Shown here one piece after another: positions 16,596 through 24,664 of a stretch of DNA of 37,872 bases (its first letter is position 1; every line of letters begins with the position of its first letter). The stretch comes from Pirellulaceae bacterium (GTDB taxonomy: Bacteria; Planctomycetota; Planctomycetia; Pirellulales; Pirellulaceae): assembly GCA_016784735.1 (NCBI GenBank), contig JADHUC010000088.1, positions 1-37,872 on the forward strand. Reading direction: 5' to 3'. A model generated the notes under the pieces. It saw nothing but the letters and a program-made list of their open reading frames with translations, had not been told where the DNA came from and did no database searches. Both the position numbers and the translations under genes were made by a program.

Positions 16596-18938
16596 CTAAT
16601 GCCGACAAAGGAATTCTGGCGTGTTAATCAACGCCCAGGTCAAATCAAACAAGGCCTCCGGCGCAAGCCCTTCCTCGAAATCAAAGTGAGCTTGAAAGTC
16701 CATCAGTTCCTCTTCGGTGGGGAAACGAGAGAGAATGGCCAGGTAAACGTCTTCCACGACCTGGCGCGGACCGCGGTTAGGCTGGTAAAGCGCTTGGCTG
16801 CCGAGGCTCAGTTCAACTTTCCGCTGAATATCCTTATCGTTCAGAAGCAGTTGTGCCTGGGCGGACGTAGGCTCGTTGTTTCGTTCGGATAACAGCCCGG
16901 TATCGCGAGGCGGACGTCCGAACATTTCGAGAAAAGGACTCGTGATGCTGCCGTCGGCCAAGGCGATCGTGCGTTGGCTTCCTGGAATGAAGGTGAAGGG
17001 TACCGGGACTTTGCTTGAATACTCCTCCGTCGTCCCCGAGATCTGGCACAGTGCATCGAGCAACACTTCCGCATCCAAACGGCGCAGCGGATAGTAGGCG
17101 AAATTCGCTTCGGCGTCGGGATGTGTGCTCTTGGAGATGGAAGAAAGCTGATAGGTCTTCGAGTTGAGTATCAGCCGATAGATGTGCTTCAGGTCGTATC
17201 GGGCCGTGATCAACTCGTGTTCGAGCAAGTCCAGCAACTCGGGGTTCTGCGGCGGATTGTCGGGACGAATGTCGTCCGGTTCATGAATGATGCCGCGTCC
17301 CACCAGCCAATACCAGATGCGGTTCACGATGTTGCGGGCAAACCAGGGATTCTGCGGCGTAATCAGCCAATCAGCGAAAACCTCGCGCGGATCCTCGTCC
17401 TCGGACAGCCGGGCCGGGGTCCCGTCGGGGAAGATCGCGGGGCCCGAAACGTTGGCAGCAGCGTCCTCGGCGGGTCCCAACATGTCAAAGTAGACAATCT
17501 CTTCTTTCCACTCCTTGGTCGCCTTGTAACCACCGCGGGAGAAGAAGGCCGCCAAGCCCGCCATGCGGTCTTCCGGCCAGTTCTCGGCACGCACTCCCAT
17601 GAATGTCAACGCCACGGCTTGAGCAATCGTCTGCGGCTCGGTGTTGGGGATGGCACGGTAGAAATTGACCTGTGGATCGCGGAAATTGCTGCCGCTGCCG
17701 GTGAGCATCTCACGGGCGAATTCATCGTATGGCTTGTTCTGCTTGATCGATGTCCGGATCCAGCGGTGATAGGCCTGCACCGCATTGGGCCAGAGATTGA
17801 TGGGGAATTCCGCTTTGACCCGCAGCACATCGCCCCACTTCATTGCCCAATAATCGGCGAACTCCGGCCGCTCGAGCAGGCGATCGATCAAGATGCGGCG
17901 TTTGTTTGGGTTTCGGTCTCGCAGGAACTTCTTGGCCTCTCGTGGCGTCGGCAGCGTGCCGATGACGTCCAGATAGACCCGTCGAACAAACACCTCGTCA
18001 GAACACACATCCGCCCGCTGGATTCCCAACTGCTTCAATCTGTCGAAAACCAGCAGGTCGACCTTGGCGGACTTGGGTTGAATTCCGGCCTCGGTCACGT
18101 TGTTTCCCGGATATCGCTTCCGAAACCGAGCCTCGCCTTGACGAGCAGGCAGCGGGGAAGTGGTCGCTAGCCGCGAGGAGAAGCGTCTTATCGCCGTCCG
18201 CGAGGACGAGCGTTTAGTCGCTGGCCGCGAAGGCGAGCGTATCGTCACTGGCGGGCGGGCCGATTCGATCTCGCGGATGCGGATATTGCGAAAGGCCGCA
18301 GGCCCATCTTGTTCCACCGTGCCGCTGCCTAGACCGATGATTCCGGAACGGGGACGGTGGCGCAACCGCTTGTCGCTGTTCATACTCAGATCCAGAACGC
18401 GAACGCCGTTCAGCGTGACTTGCACGCGGTCCCCCTGGCAGCGGATGTTCATCGAATTCCATTGATTGACGGGCCTCTGCGCCGAGCCTTCGGGCTCGAC
18501 AACTCCAATGATACTACCCGTTCGGATGTAGCGCATGTTGGGCTTCGCCGCCTGCAGATCCGGATCAGCAATTCGGATTGCCATGCCCGTCTGTGCGAGA
18601 TTGCCGGTCCTGGGACATCGGACATAGACACCGCCTGCGGCGCCGACGGAGACGTTGAACTCCAGATGAAGCTCGAAATCGCTATATTCCCCCTTGCATT
18701 TGACCCAACTGTATTGGCGAGCCGCCCAGACAAGGATGCCCTCGCTGACATACCACTCTTCTTGGTCTGCTGGCAGCGGCCGATGCCGACTCTGACCGCC
18801 GAATCGCAACATCGGTGTCAAGCCTTGTAGGTCGCGGCCGTTGAACAGCGACACCTCTTTTCTTTGTATGGCGTAAACGTGCCCGCAGCATAAGACCGTC
18901 ACGGTCAGGGCCAGGCAAAAATGCCTTCGATCGATCAT
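16596..18938 (-). CDS. Secreted DUF1080-DUF1549-DUF1553 fusion protein
   Basis: The product has 780 residues from the ATG at 18938, chosen for a GAGGAG site 10 nt upstream and the signal peptide that follows (LALTVTVLCCGHVYA). Residues about 25-225 form a DUF1080 (3-keto-disaccharide hydrolase, concanavalin-like) domain: SLFNGRDLQGLTPM, SDFELHLEFNVS, NQWNSMNIRCQGDRVQVTLNG, FRNIRIREIE. A basic Ser/Arg linker with three 9-residue repeats follows. DUF1549 runs from about 285 (VFVRRVYLDVIGTLPTP..RDRNPNKRRILIDRLLERPEFADYWAMKW) and DUF1553 occupies the C-terminal part (FARNIVNRIWYWLVGRGI, PLRRLDAEVLLDAL). Usually DUF1549/1553 proteins have a cytochrome-like or PPC segment at this place, so the DUF1080 head is notable. 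Element copy 3 lies 85 nt upstream. It heads the operon with DUF1501 and PPC genes. Confidence 0.92.
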   Translation of the reverse strand: MIDRRHFCLALTVTVLCCGHVYAIQRKEVSLFNGRDLQGLTPMLRFGGQSRHRPLPADQEEWYVSEGILVWAARQYSWVKCKGEYSDFELHLEFNVSVGAAGGVYVRCPRTGNLAQTGMAIRIADPDLQAAKPNMRYIRTGSIIGVVEPEGSAQRPVNQWNSMNIRCQGDRVQVTLNGVRVLDLSMNSDKRLRHRPRSGIIGLGSGTVEQDGPAAFRNIRIREIESARPPVTIRSPSRPATKRSSSRTAIRRFSSRLATTSPLPARQGEARFRKRYPGNNVTEAGIQPKSAKVDLLVFDRLKQLGIQRADVCSDEVFVRRVYLDVIGTLPTPREAKKFLRDRNPNKRRILIDRLLERPEFADYWAMKWGDVLRVKAEFPINLWPNAVQAYHRWIRTSIKQNKPYDEFAREMLTGSGSNFRDPQVNFYRAIPNTEPQTIAQAVALTFMGVRAENWPEDRMAGLAAFFSRGGYKATKEWKEEIVYFDMLGPAEDAAANVSGPAIFPDGTPARLSEDEDPREVFADWLITPQNPWFARNIVNRIWYWLVGRGIIHEPDDIRPDNPPQNPELLDLLEHELITARYDLKHIYRLILNSKTYQLSSISKSTHPDAEANFAYYPLRRLDAEVLLDALCQISGTTEEYSSKVPVPFTFIPGSQRTIALADGSITSPFLEMFGRPPRDTGLLSERNNEPTSAQAQLLLNDKDIQRKVELSLGSQALYQPNRGPRQVVEDVYLAILSRFPTEEELMDFQAHFDFEEGLAPEALFDLTWALINTPEFLCRH
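18166..18246. repeat. Three tandem 27-bp repeats inside the DUF1080/DUF1549 linker
   Basis: Units start at 18166, 18193 and 18220 and share the core CCGCGAGGAGAAGCG / CCGCGAGGACGAGCG / CCGCGAAGGCGAGCG, followed by T-rich ends. On the coding strand they give 9-residue repeats of the form [IKR]R-x-x-SR-x-A-x. A partial fourth unit follows. The repeat keeps frame, so it lengthens the linker without breaking the protein. Confidence 0.75.
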
Positions 18939-19023
18939 CGTCGTTTTCTCCTCAACGCACTCTGGTTCCGCTACCGCATATCGCGGTCTGTTCACAAGGT
19001 TTCGCTAAACCCTTCCACAGGTA

Positions 19024-19044
19024 ACAACACTGCCCCGTGACGCG
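19024..19044 (-). promoter_or_regulatory. 21-bp regulatory element, copy 3 (upstream of DUF1080/1549/1553 operon)
   Basis: The minus strand reads CGCGTCACGG-GGC-AGTGTTGT, one mismatch to the consensus. It lies 85 nt before the start codon at 18938. The next bases (TACCTGTGGAAGGGTTT) match the same place in copy 5 (TACTCGTGGAAGGGATTT). Confidence 0.7.
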
Positions 19045-19058
19045 TTTTTTTGAGACTC

Positions 19059-19253
19059 CTCGCTGATCCCGACCGGTCCTGTGCCGGTCGAAATGGGTTT
19101 GGGAACTACAGACGCCTGTCTTCCTCATACTTCCCCTTCGCCCGCCGCCGGAGGCGGCGGGCGAAGGGGGGACGGGCCTGGGCACGCCTCGACTCGTTGC
19201 CAAACCTTTCCACCGACCGGCACAGGGCCGGTGGGGTTGTCGGGATGAGCGAG
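19059..19253. repeat. Nested inverted-repeat (MITE-like) insertion in the sigma 1 upstream region
   Basis: The ends form a 15-bp inverted repeat with one mismatch (CTCGCT-g/c-ATCCCGAC at 19059-19073; its complement at 19239-19253). Next come arms of about 30 bp (ACCGGTCCTGTGCCGGTCG at 19072; complement ending at 19232). At the centre is a perfect 17-bp stem with a 3-nt loop (CCCCTTCGCCCGCCGCC, 19133-19149 with 19153-19169). There is no coding frame of note. The distance from element copy to sigma start is 413 nt here and 232 nt at sigma 2; the 181-nt difference equals the span 19066-19246. That is what an insertion would give. A folded RNA or terminator role is an alternative. Confidence 0.75.
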
Positions 19254-19457
19254 AGCGTCGCGGCGAATGGCGACAAACCAGCAACGGGATGAGATCTATG
19301 CCGGCGAAACAGCCGGGAAAGGTCGGTGTTCCATCAAAATCGGACGGAGCCGTTGGCGGGAGGCTTGCATGTGCAGCCGTTTCGAGGTATTCGTAGAGCA
19401 GCGGCTTCAGTGATGTCGTGGTCTCGCAAGGAGCTTGCGACAGGGGAAACCAGAGTT
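19254..19457 (+). promoter_or_regulatory. Conserved 5' leader of sigma 1, with hairpin before the start codon
   Basis: This stretch closely matches 25608-25806 before sigma 2, for example GGTATTCGTAGAGCAG, TCGTGGTCTCGCAAG and AGCTTGCGACA. A perfect hairpin TCGCAAG-GAG-CTTGCGA lies at 19424-19440, ending 17 nt before the ATG. In sigma 2 the loop is CAG and the stem is unchanged. A second possible pairing (AGCCG with CGGCT, about 19376 and 19422) is kept in sigma 2 only through G-U pairs. The leader probably holds the sigma promoter and a translation-control element. No copy of the 21-bp element points toward the sigma gene. Confidence 0.5.
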
Positions 19458-20081
19458 ATGCCAGCTCCAGCGTCGAATGATTCGGCACGTCGCACGGCTG
19501 CCAGCTCTATCTCCTCCACGATGTTGCAGGGCCTGAAATCCCACGACTCCACGGCCTGGAGCCGGTTTGTCAAGGTGCTAGGGCCTGTGGTTTACCAGTG
19601 GTGCCGACGATCTCGCCTTCAGCCCAGCGACTCGGAAAACGTCATGCAGGAGGTTTTTCTGAGCGTAGCGGAGAAATTGGATGCCTTTCACCGGACGAAG
19701 CCTGGTGATTCCTTCCGCGGATGGCTCTGGACGGTGACGCAAAATAGGATTCGTAATTACGTTCAGCGGTGGAAACGTCACCCGGACGGGGCTGGCGGGA
19801 CGGATGCCAAGATGCAGTTTGAACAGTTGCCCGCGCTCGAATCCTCCGAGTCAGCGGAGCCGGCAACGCTCGATGCCGACTGCATCATCGTTCGCCGAGT
19901 TCTGATGTTGATCCGGGACGATTTTGAACACAACACGTGGCAGGCTTTCTGGCGAATGGCAGTGGGAGGACACGCTTCGGCCGATATCGCGGCCGATTTA
20001 GGGATGACCCAAGATGCGGTCAGACAAGCAAAACGCCGTGTGGTCCGGCGGCTCCGAGAAGAGTTGGAGGGACTCTTATGA
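19458..20081 (+). CDS. ECF sigma factor 1, paired with an anti-sigma/kinase protein
   Basis: The product has 207 residues. The start at 19458 was chosen because the sigma 2 start and the pseudogene start align with it and the variable Ala/Ser-rich N-terminus begins here; the frame is open further upstream but that DNA is the conserved leader. Region 2 spans about 22-100 (AWSRFVKVLGPVVYQWCRR..LQPSDSENVMQEVFLSV..FRGWLWTVTQNRIRNYVQR). Region 4 spans about 150-205 (ADIAADLGMTQDAVRQAKRRVVRRLREEL), a helix-turn-helix. There is no region 3. It directs RNA polymerase to specific promoters and is presumably held inactive by the zinc domain of the kinase encoded 109 nt downstream. ECF factors paired with Ser/Thr kinases are well known in planctomycetes. 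The 21-bp element lies in the gap between the two genes. Confidence 0.93.
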   Translation: MPAPASNDSARRTAASSISSTMLQGLKSHDSTAWSRFVKVLGPVVYQWCRRSRLQPSDSENVMQEVFLSVAEKLDAFHRTKPGDSFRGWLWTVTQNRIRNYVQRWKRHPDGAGGTDAKMQFEQLPALESSESAEPATLDADCIIVRRVLMLIRDDFEHNTWQAFWRMAVGGHASADIAADLGMTQDAVRQAKRRVVRRLREELEGLL

Positions 20082-20087
20082 TCGATT

Positions 20088-20108
20088 CGCGTCACGGCCA
20101 TGTGTTGC
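20088..20108 (+). promoter_or_regulatory. 21-bp regulatory element, copy 6 (upstream of kinase 1)
   Basis: The plus strand reads CGCGTCACGG-CCA-TGTGTTGC, one mismatch to the consensus. It begins 7 nt after the sigma 1 stop codon and lies 82 nt before the kinase 1 start. Its orientation is the reverse of copy 3, so the sigma gene is flanked by inverted copies. Confidence 0.7.
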
Positions 20109-20190
20109 TGCAGATCGACGTGGTTGGCCAAAGGTGTCGACGCATGGGTAGCGTACCGTGGCGGGTTCCTTGACGAGTTGGAGCCAAAAC

Positions 20191-23100
20191 ATGCCCGCTC
20201 GTGGCTGTCTTCATCGTGAACACATTGATGCCTATCTGACCGGTGATCTCGGTGAGAAGGCGATGCGACGAGTCCGCCGCCATCTTACCGGCTGCCCCAA
20301 GTGTCATGCCATCGCCGAGGAGTTGAAGGAGGAGTTCGAAGCAGTTTCCTCGGAACTGGTCGGCTTGCTGCGTCGGCCGGGACAGGGGCCGCAATATCTC
20401 GACGAACCTGAGTTTCGGCGGGCCTTGGCCAAAGTCGATGCGCTTCGGTATAAGCTGTCAATCTCCTCTCCACAGCAAGCCGCCGGCCAACTCGCCGCGC
20501 TCACGGCGCATCCCGATCAGATCGGGCAATATCAATTGCTGGAAAGCCTGGGCCAAGGCGGTATGGGGACTGTCTACAAGGCGCTGCACACGAAACTTCG
20601 GCGAGTGGTGGTTGTCAAGGTGCTCTCGTCCGAGCGGATGGACGACCCCGGCGCGGCGGCGCGCTTTCACCGTGAAATGGAAGCCGTAGGACGACTCGAC
20701 CATCCGCACATCGTGCGGGCGACCGATGCTGGGGAAGCCAGTGGGACCTGTTTTCTAGTCATGGAATTTGTCGACGGAATCGACCTGAGCGACTTGGTTG
20801 CCGCCTATGGCCAGCTTCCCATCGCCGATGCCTGCGAGTTGATCCGTCAAGCCGCCATTGGGCTGGATCACGCCCACCAGCACGGTATGGTCCACCGCGA
20901 CATCAAACCATCGAACCTGATCCTGAGTTCCGATGGAATGGTGAAGGTGCTTGATCTTGGGCTGGCTCGATTGCGTGGAGCCCCAGCCGCCCATCAAGAA
21001 CTGACCGCCACCGGCCAAATCATGGGAACGCTTGACTACATGGCCCCAGAGCAGGCTGAGGACGCTCACTCGGTGGATATCCGCGCGGACATTTACAGTC
21101 TGGGCTGTACGCTTTACAAGCTCGTAACGGGGCATGCGCCGTTCAGCAGCTCCAAATACGACACTCCGATCAGCAAAGCCATGGCCCACATCCAGAAACC
21201 GCCGCCACCGATCAGCGAGCATCGTTTGGACGTACCGAAGGGCCTTGAGGAAGTCATACTACGCTTGTTGGCCAAGGACCCGGCCAGACGATACGCGACT
21301 CCGAACATGGTGGCGGAAGCTTTGTTGCCATTCACGGGCGGTCGCGACCTCTTGGCGCTATGCAGCAAGGCGACGGGGGACGATCTAGACAAGTTCGAGG
21401 CACCCGTGGCGACCTCCGGAGACACTGGGCCCGCGATCCCGGCCCGGGCCTCCACGCATGTGACGCCCGAGGGCAGAGCGGCCGTGAGCGCGCCCAAGCC
21501 GCCGCCCGTGCCCCCTCCGCGCCAGCTAAAACAGATCAGTGCTTCCACGGGCGCAGAAAGAAAACGTGCCCGCTCTTCGCGTCGGCGTTTGGTCGTGGTT
21601 GCACTGTTGCTTCTGATCGCGGGGAGCTTATTCCTGCCCCAAGTCCAAACCTGGATCAAGAGCAAGGACGATTGGCTGAATTGGCTGAGCTGGATGCAGA
21701 CGAAACCGGCCAGACCGAACTTGGCAAGTGCTCCGTTCAGTACGGCGGAAGCTAGAGAGCATCAAGAACGATGGGCGAGTTTCCTGGGCGTACCGGTTGA
21801 GAAAACCAACTCGATTGGCATGAGATTCGTCTTGATCCCCCCGGGTGAGTTCTTGATGGGCTCGCCGGACGATGAGGAAAATCGCTACGACGATGAGTAC
21901 CAACATCGAGTACGCGTCACCAAGCCGTTCTACTTGGGCGTGTACGAGGTGACGCAAGACGAATACCAAACGGTGATGGGGACGAACCCCAGTAACTTCT
22001 CCTCAGGCTCAAGCTGTTATCCTGTGGAGTGTGTTTCCTGGGAAGAAGCCGTGGAATTCTGTCGGAGGTTGTCCTCCCTGCCGGGAGAGGCGACGGCAAC
22101 CCGGGCGTACCGTTTGCCGACTGAAGCCGAGTGGGAATATGCTTGCCGAGCTGGGACGACGACGACGTACCATCTTGGAGATGATTTGGACCACGAGGAC
22201 GCGAACGTCGACCAGGGCTTAAGTTTAGGGCGCACCACGACTGCAGGCTCCTACCAGTCCAATGCGTTCGGACTGTATGACATGCACGGCAACGTGTGGG
22301 AGTGGTGCCAGGACTGGCATCTCTATTACTACTACAGAGAATCTCCAATCAAAGATCCCCAGGGGCCGTCTCAGGGGTCGCTTCGGGTCCGGCGAGGCGG
22401 TTCCTGGGACGTTTCACCCGCTTTGTCCCGTTCGGCGGTCCGTTTCGGGCGATCGCCGTCGGATCGGGAACCGAGCCAGGGCTTTCGCATTGCGAGGACG
22501 ATCGACTTGCCGGAGCATGCACTTTTCGAAGGTGAGGAGCCGCTCGATTGGGTGTCGCTATTTGACGGCAGCGACCTGACTGGCTGGACGCCGATGCTAT
22601 CGTCAGGCGAGCCGGACGATCGACAGCCGCCAGACGGGGGCGACTGGATTGTACGCGATGGAGTACTGGTTTGCGACGGTGCTGAGTCCGCCTGGTTGCG
22701 ATCCGAGCAGGAATTTGGCGACTTTGTTCTGCACCTGGAATTCAAACTACCGGCTGATGCCAACAGTGGTGTTATCGTTCGCTCGCTGGAAGGGGGCTAT
22801 CCTTGGATCGAAATCCAACTGCTTGGCACGGATTACGCTGATGACCCCCGGTTCGGCAGGACGGCCCAGACCGGGGCCATCTTCGATCACGTCCCGCCAA
22901 CGGCAGACGTGCAACGGGGGGCTGATCAGTGGAACACGATGCAGATTCGCTGCGAAGGAGATGACGTTCAAGTTCGCATGAACGGAATGGTGATCGTCGA
23001 GGCAGACCTGCAGAACGTAGAGGGGCTTCCGAATCCACCTCGAACCGGTTTCATCGGGTTTCTGAACCACACTAGCGCTAAGAGTGGTTCGGCCGTAGGC

Positions 23101-23754
23101 ACGGCCTTTCGCAATATCCACATTCGGGAATTGAACGTTCAACCATACGGACAGCCGGAACCTGGCTTCGTTAGCCTCTTTGATGGTGAGACGCTTGAGG
23201 GCTGGCAGGAGCCGACGGACGGCTACTACGTGGAGGCTGGCACGTTGGTGAGCGCCGAGGACAATCGCGGCACGTTGTTGACGACCAAAGAGTATAGCGA
23301 CTTCATTTTGCGATTCGAGTTCCAGTTGGAATCCGGCGCGAACAATGGAGTGGCCATTCGCGCGCCGCTCGACGGGGATCCGTCTTGCGACGGGATGGAA
23401 ATCCAGATACTCGACAACTCGTCGTTTCAGGACGCGGACCTCGATCCGAGCAAGTATCACGGCTCGATTTTCGACGTTGAGCGGGCAGAACGGGGGCATT
23501 TGAAGGACGTCGGCCAGTGGAACAGCCAGGAGATCTTTTGCCGTGGGCGTCAGGTTCGCGTCACGCTGAATGGCGCGATCATTCTTGATGTCGATTTGGA
23601 CGAACTGGGCCCGGACGCGCGTCAGAGATGTCCGGGAATAGAACGAGATAAGGGTTATTTGGGTTTCATCGGCTTGAGATCCACAGGGAACTTCCCTAGG
23701 GCCAAAGTAAGGTTCCGCAATGTCCGCATCCGCGAACTCGTACCGGCGAACTAA
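20191..23754 (+). CDS. Anti-sigma zinc domain / Ser-Thr kinase / FGE-like / double DUF1080 receptor protein
   Basis: The product has 1187 residues. The ATG at 20191 has GGAG 7 nt upstream and aligns with kinase 2; an in-frame GTG at 20158 is less likely. Residues 1-60 are a zinc anti-sigma (ZAS/zf-HC2) domain with C6 and H31-x3-C35-x2-C38. The kinase spans about 112-385: GQGGMG loop, HRDIKPSN (about 235-242), DLG in place of DFG, GTLDYMAPE. A transmembrane helix lies at about 468-488. Outside the membrane is a formylglycine-generating-enzyme-like domain (about 537-770: GMRFVLIPPGEFLMGS, RLPTEAEWEYACRAG, YDMHGNVWEWCQDW, RRGGSW). The catalytic cysteine pair of true FGE near RGGS is absent, so it is probably a binding or sensing module. 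Two DUF1080 domains follow (about 784-980 and 989-1187). It probably senses an envelope or sugar ligand and controls sigma 1. Confidence 0.93.
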   Translation: MPARGCLHREHIDAYLTGDLGEKAMRRVRRHLTGCPKCHAIAEELKEEFEAVSSELVGLLRRPGQGPQYLDEPEFRRALAKVDALRYKLSISSPQQAAGQLAALTAHPDQIGQYQLLESLGQGGMGTVYKALHTKLRRVVVVKVLSSERMDDPGAAARFHREMEAVGRLDHPHIVRATDAGEASGTCFLVMEFVDGIDLSDLVAAYGQLPIADACELIRQAAIGLDHAHQHGMVHRDIKPSNLILSSDGMVKVLDLGLARLRGAPAAHQELTATGQIMGTLDYMAPEQAEDAHSVDIRADIYSLGCTLYKLVTGHAPFSSSKYDTPISKAMAHIQKPPPPISEHRLDVPKGLEEVILRLLAKDPARRYATPNMVAEALLPFTGGRDLLALCSKATGDDLDKFEAPVATSGDTGPAIPARASTHVTPEGRAAVSAPKPPPVPPPRQLKQISASTGAERKRARSSRRRLVVVALLLLIAGSLFLPQVQTWIKSKDDWLNWLSWMQTKPARPNLASAPFSTAEAREHQERWASFLGVPVEKTNSIGMRFVLIPPGEFLMGSPDDEENRYDDEYQHRVRVTKPFYLGVYEVTQDEYQTVMGTNPSNFSSGSSCYPVECVSWEEAVEFCRRLSSLPGEATATRAYRLPTEAEWEYACRAGTTTTYHLGDDLDHEDANVDQGLSLGRTTTAGSYQSNAFGLYDMHGNVWEWCQDWHLYYYYRESPIKDPQGPSQGSLRVRRGGSWDVSPALSRSAVRFGRSPSDREPSQGFRIARTIDLPEHALFEGEEPLDWVSLFDGSDLTGWTPMLSSGEPDDRQPPDGGDWIVRDGVLVCDGAESAWLRSEQEFGDFVLHLEFKLPADANSGVIVRSLEGGYPWIEIQLLGTDYADDPRFGRTAQTGAIFDHVPPTADVQRGADQWNTMQIRCEGDDVQVRMNGMVIVEADLQNVEGLPNPPRTGFIGFLNHTSAKSGSAVGTAFRNIHIRELNVQPYGQPEPGFVSLFDGETLEGWQEPTDGYYVEAGTLVSAEDNRGTLLTTKEYSDFILRFEFQLESGANNGVAIRAPLDGDPSCDGMEIQILDNSSFQDADLDPSKYHGSIFDVERAERGHLKDVGQWNSQEIFCRGRQVRVTLNGAIILDVDLDELGPDARQRCPGIERDKGYLGFIGLRSTGNFPRAKVRFRNVRIRELVPAN

Positions 23755-23808
23755 TCGCGCAATCGAAGCAACTCGTGTGTTTGGACAGCCCCGAGCCTTC
23801 TCCCAGCT

Positions 23809-23829
23809 ACAACCCAAGCCCGTGACGCG
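23809..23829 (-). promoter_or_regulatory. 21-bp regulatory element, copy 4 (orphan)
   Basis: The minus strand reads CGCGTCACGG-GCT-TGGGTTGT, one mismatch to the consensus. The next bases (AGCTGGGAGAAGG) match copy 1 (AGCTGGTAGAAGG). In this direction it faces the 3' end of kinase 1 on the opposite strand, so no gene start lies ahead of it. The other flank faintly resembles sigma leader DNA. It looks like a leftover of a displaced cassette. Confidence 0.55.
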
Positions 23830-23847
23830 ATTTGGCGAAGAACTTGG

Positions 23848-24600
23848 TCAGCGTCTGTGTTGGCGAGTCGCACTTCGGGAGGTGGGCCTGTGAGACCGAC
23901 GGTTCGATGTGGGCGGACGATTCGAAAGGTCTTTGATGGCATCGGTCAGTTGCTTGCGCACTTCTGGAGGTAGATTAGACTTGTTCAGCACGCCGCTACG
24001 TTCGAAACGCTCCTTGAAGGTCTCGAACGATGGCTTCGTCAGCTTAAGAGGTGTCGCAGATGCGTTGGGCCCCACGTCGACGTCAAAGGTGCCTGCGACG
24101 AAGCTCTTGGATGCATCCGGCAAACATAGATAAATACGTCCCGGGAGCTTGTTGCCTGCGAGTCGGCCAAACTGCAGTTTCATGGTGTATTCACGACGGA
24201 AGCTCATACTGAGTGGGATTCTGTTGCCTTCGACTCTGTAGGACATGATCACCGTTGGGACCGATATGTTCGGGGTTACCATCGGAAGCGTGTCTTCTCT
24301 TTTCACCACATACGTCTTGCCCTCAAGGAACGCGCCGCTTTTCAGAGACGGGACGCGGAAGAAGATGGTAAACGCGTGATTCGCAAAAAACCCCTTTCCT
24401 TGCCTGAGTTCGAGCGTCATGTCACCCTTGAGCCGCGCCCTCTCCACCCGGAACTCAACGCCATGCACCCTTCCTTGTGCTGGTATCGATGGGATGGGAA
24501 CATTAGTGACATCTTCTCTCCAGACAGGTTCTTGCACTTCCGCCGCGGTCGCCAATGTTGAAAGGACGGATACCCAAATCGCAAGCGTGGTTGTTTTCAT
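23848..24600 (-). CDS. Secreted protein of unknown function
   Basis: The product has 250 residues from the ATG at 24600, chosen for the GGAAGG site 6 nt upstream and a good signal peptide (MKTTTLAIWVSVLSTLATAAE). The mature part is beta-rich (VEFRVERARLKGDMTLELRQ, TIFFRVPSLKSGAFLEGKTY, YTMKLQFGRLAGNKLPGRIYL, VAGTFDVDVGP) and looks like a small periplasmic beta-sandwich; I do not recognise a named family. The last 25 or so residues are a basic Arg/Ser-rich tail (SNRRSHRPTSRSATRQHRR) lying over DNA that resembles the sigma-cassette flank, so the C-terminus may have been replaced. It follows the membrane-protein gene by 64 nt in the same direction and should share its promoter, downstream of element copy 5. 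Confidence 0.75.
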   Translation of the reverse strand: MKTTTLAIWVSVLSTLATAAEVQEPVWREDVTNVPIPSIPAQGRVHGVEFRVERARLKGDMTLELRQGKGFFANHAFTIFFRVPSLKSGAFLEGKTYVVKREDTLPMVTPNISVPTVIMSYRVEGNRIPLSMSFRREYTMKLQFGRLAGNKLPGRIYLCLPDASKSFVAGTFDVDVGPNASATPLKLTKPSFETFKERFERSGVLNKSNLPPEVRKQLTDAIKDLSNRPPTSNRRSHRPTSRSATRQHRR

Positions 24601-24664
24601 TTCAGCCTTCCTCATCACCATTATCCGAGGCCCTTGGCAGAAATCGTTCGGGCAGTCTCGGTTT

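Noticed and set aside
19326..19457. N-terminal extension of sigma 1
   Set aside because: The frame is open, but sigma 2 and the pseudogene align best from the later ATG, and the corresponding sigma 2 leader is not in the same frame as its gene.
19024..20108. Sigma gene as cargo of a transposon with the 21-bp elements as terminal inverted repeats
   Set aside because: The inverted copies do flank both intact sigma genes, but copies 1 and 2 occur alone before other genes, always with the same end toward a start codon. There is no transposase or clear target duplication. I keep it as a minor alternative.
21800..22500. Active sulfatase-modifying (formylglycine-generating) enzyme
   Set aside because: The cysteine pair expected after RGGS is replaced by a Cys-free stretch, and the domain is part of a receptor.
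22747..23817. 356-residue minus-strand frame over kinase 1, downstream of element copy 4
   Set aside because: It would give copy 4 a target, but the composition is not protein-like and the opposite strand encodes two clear DUF1080 domains.
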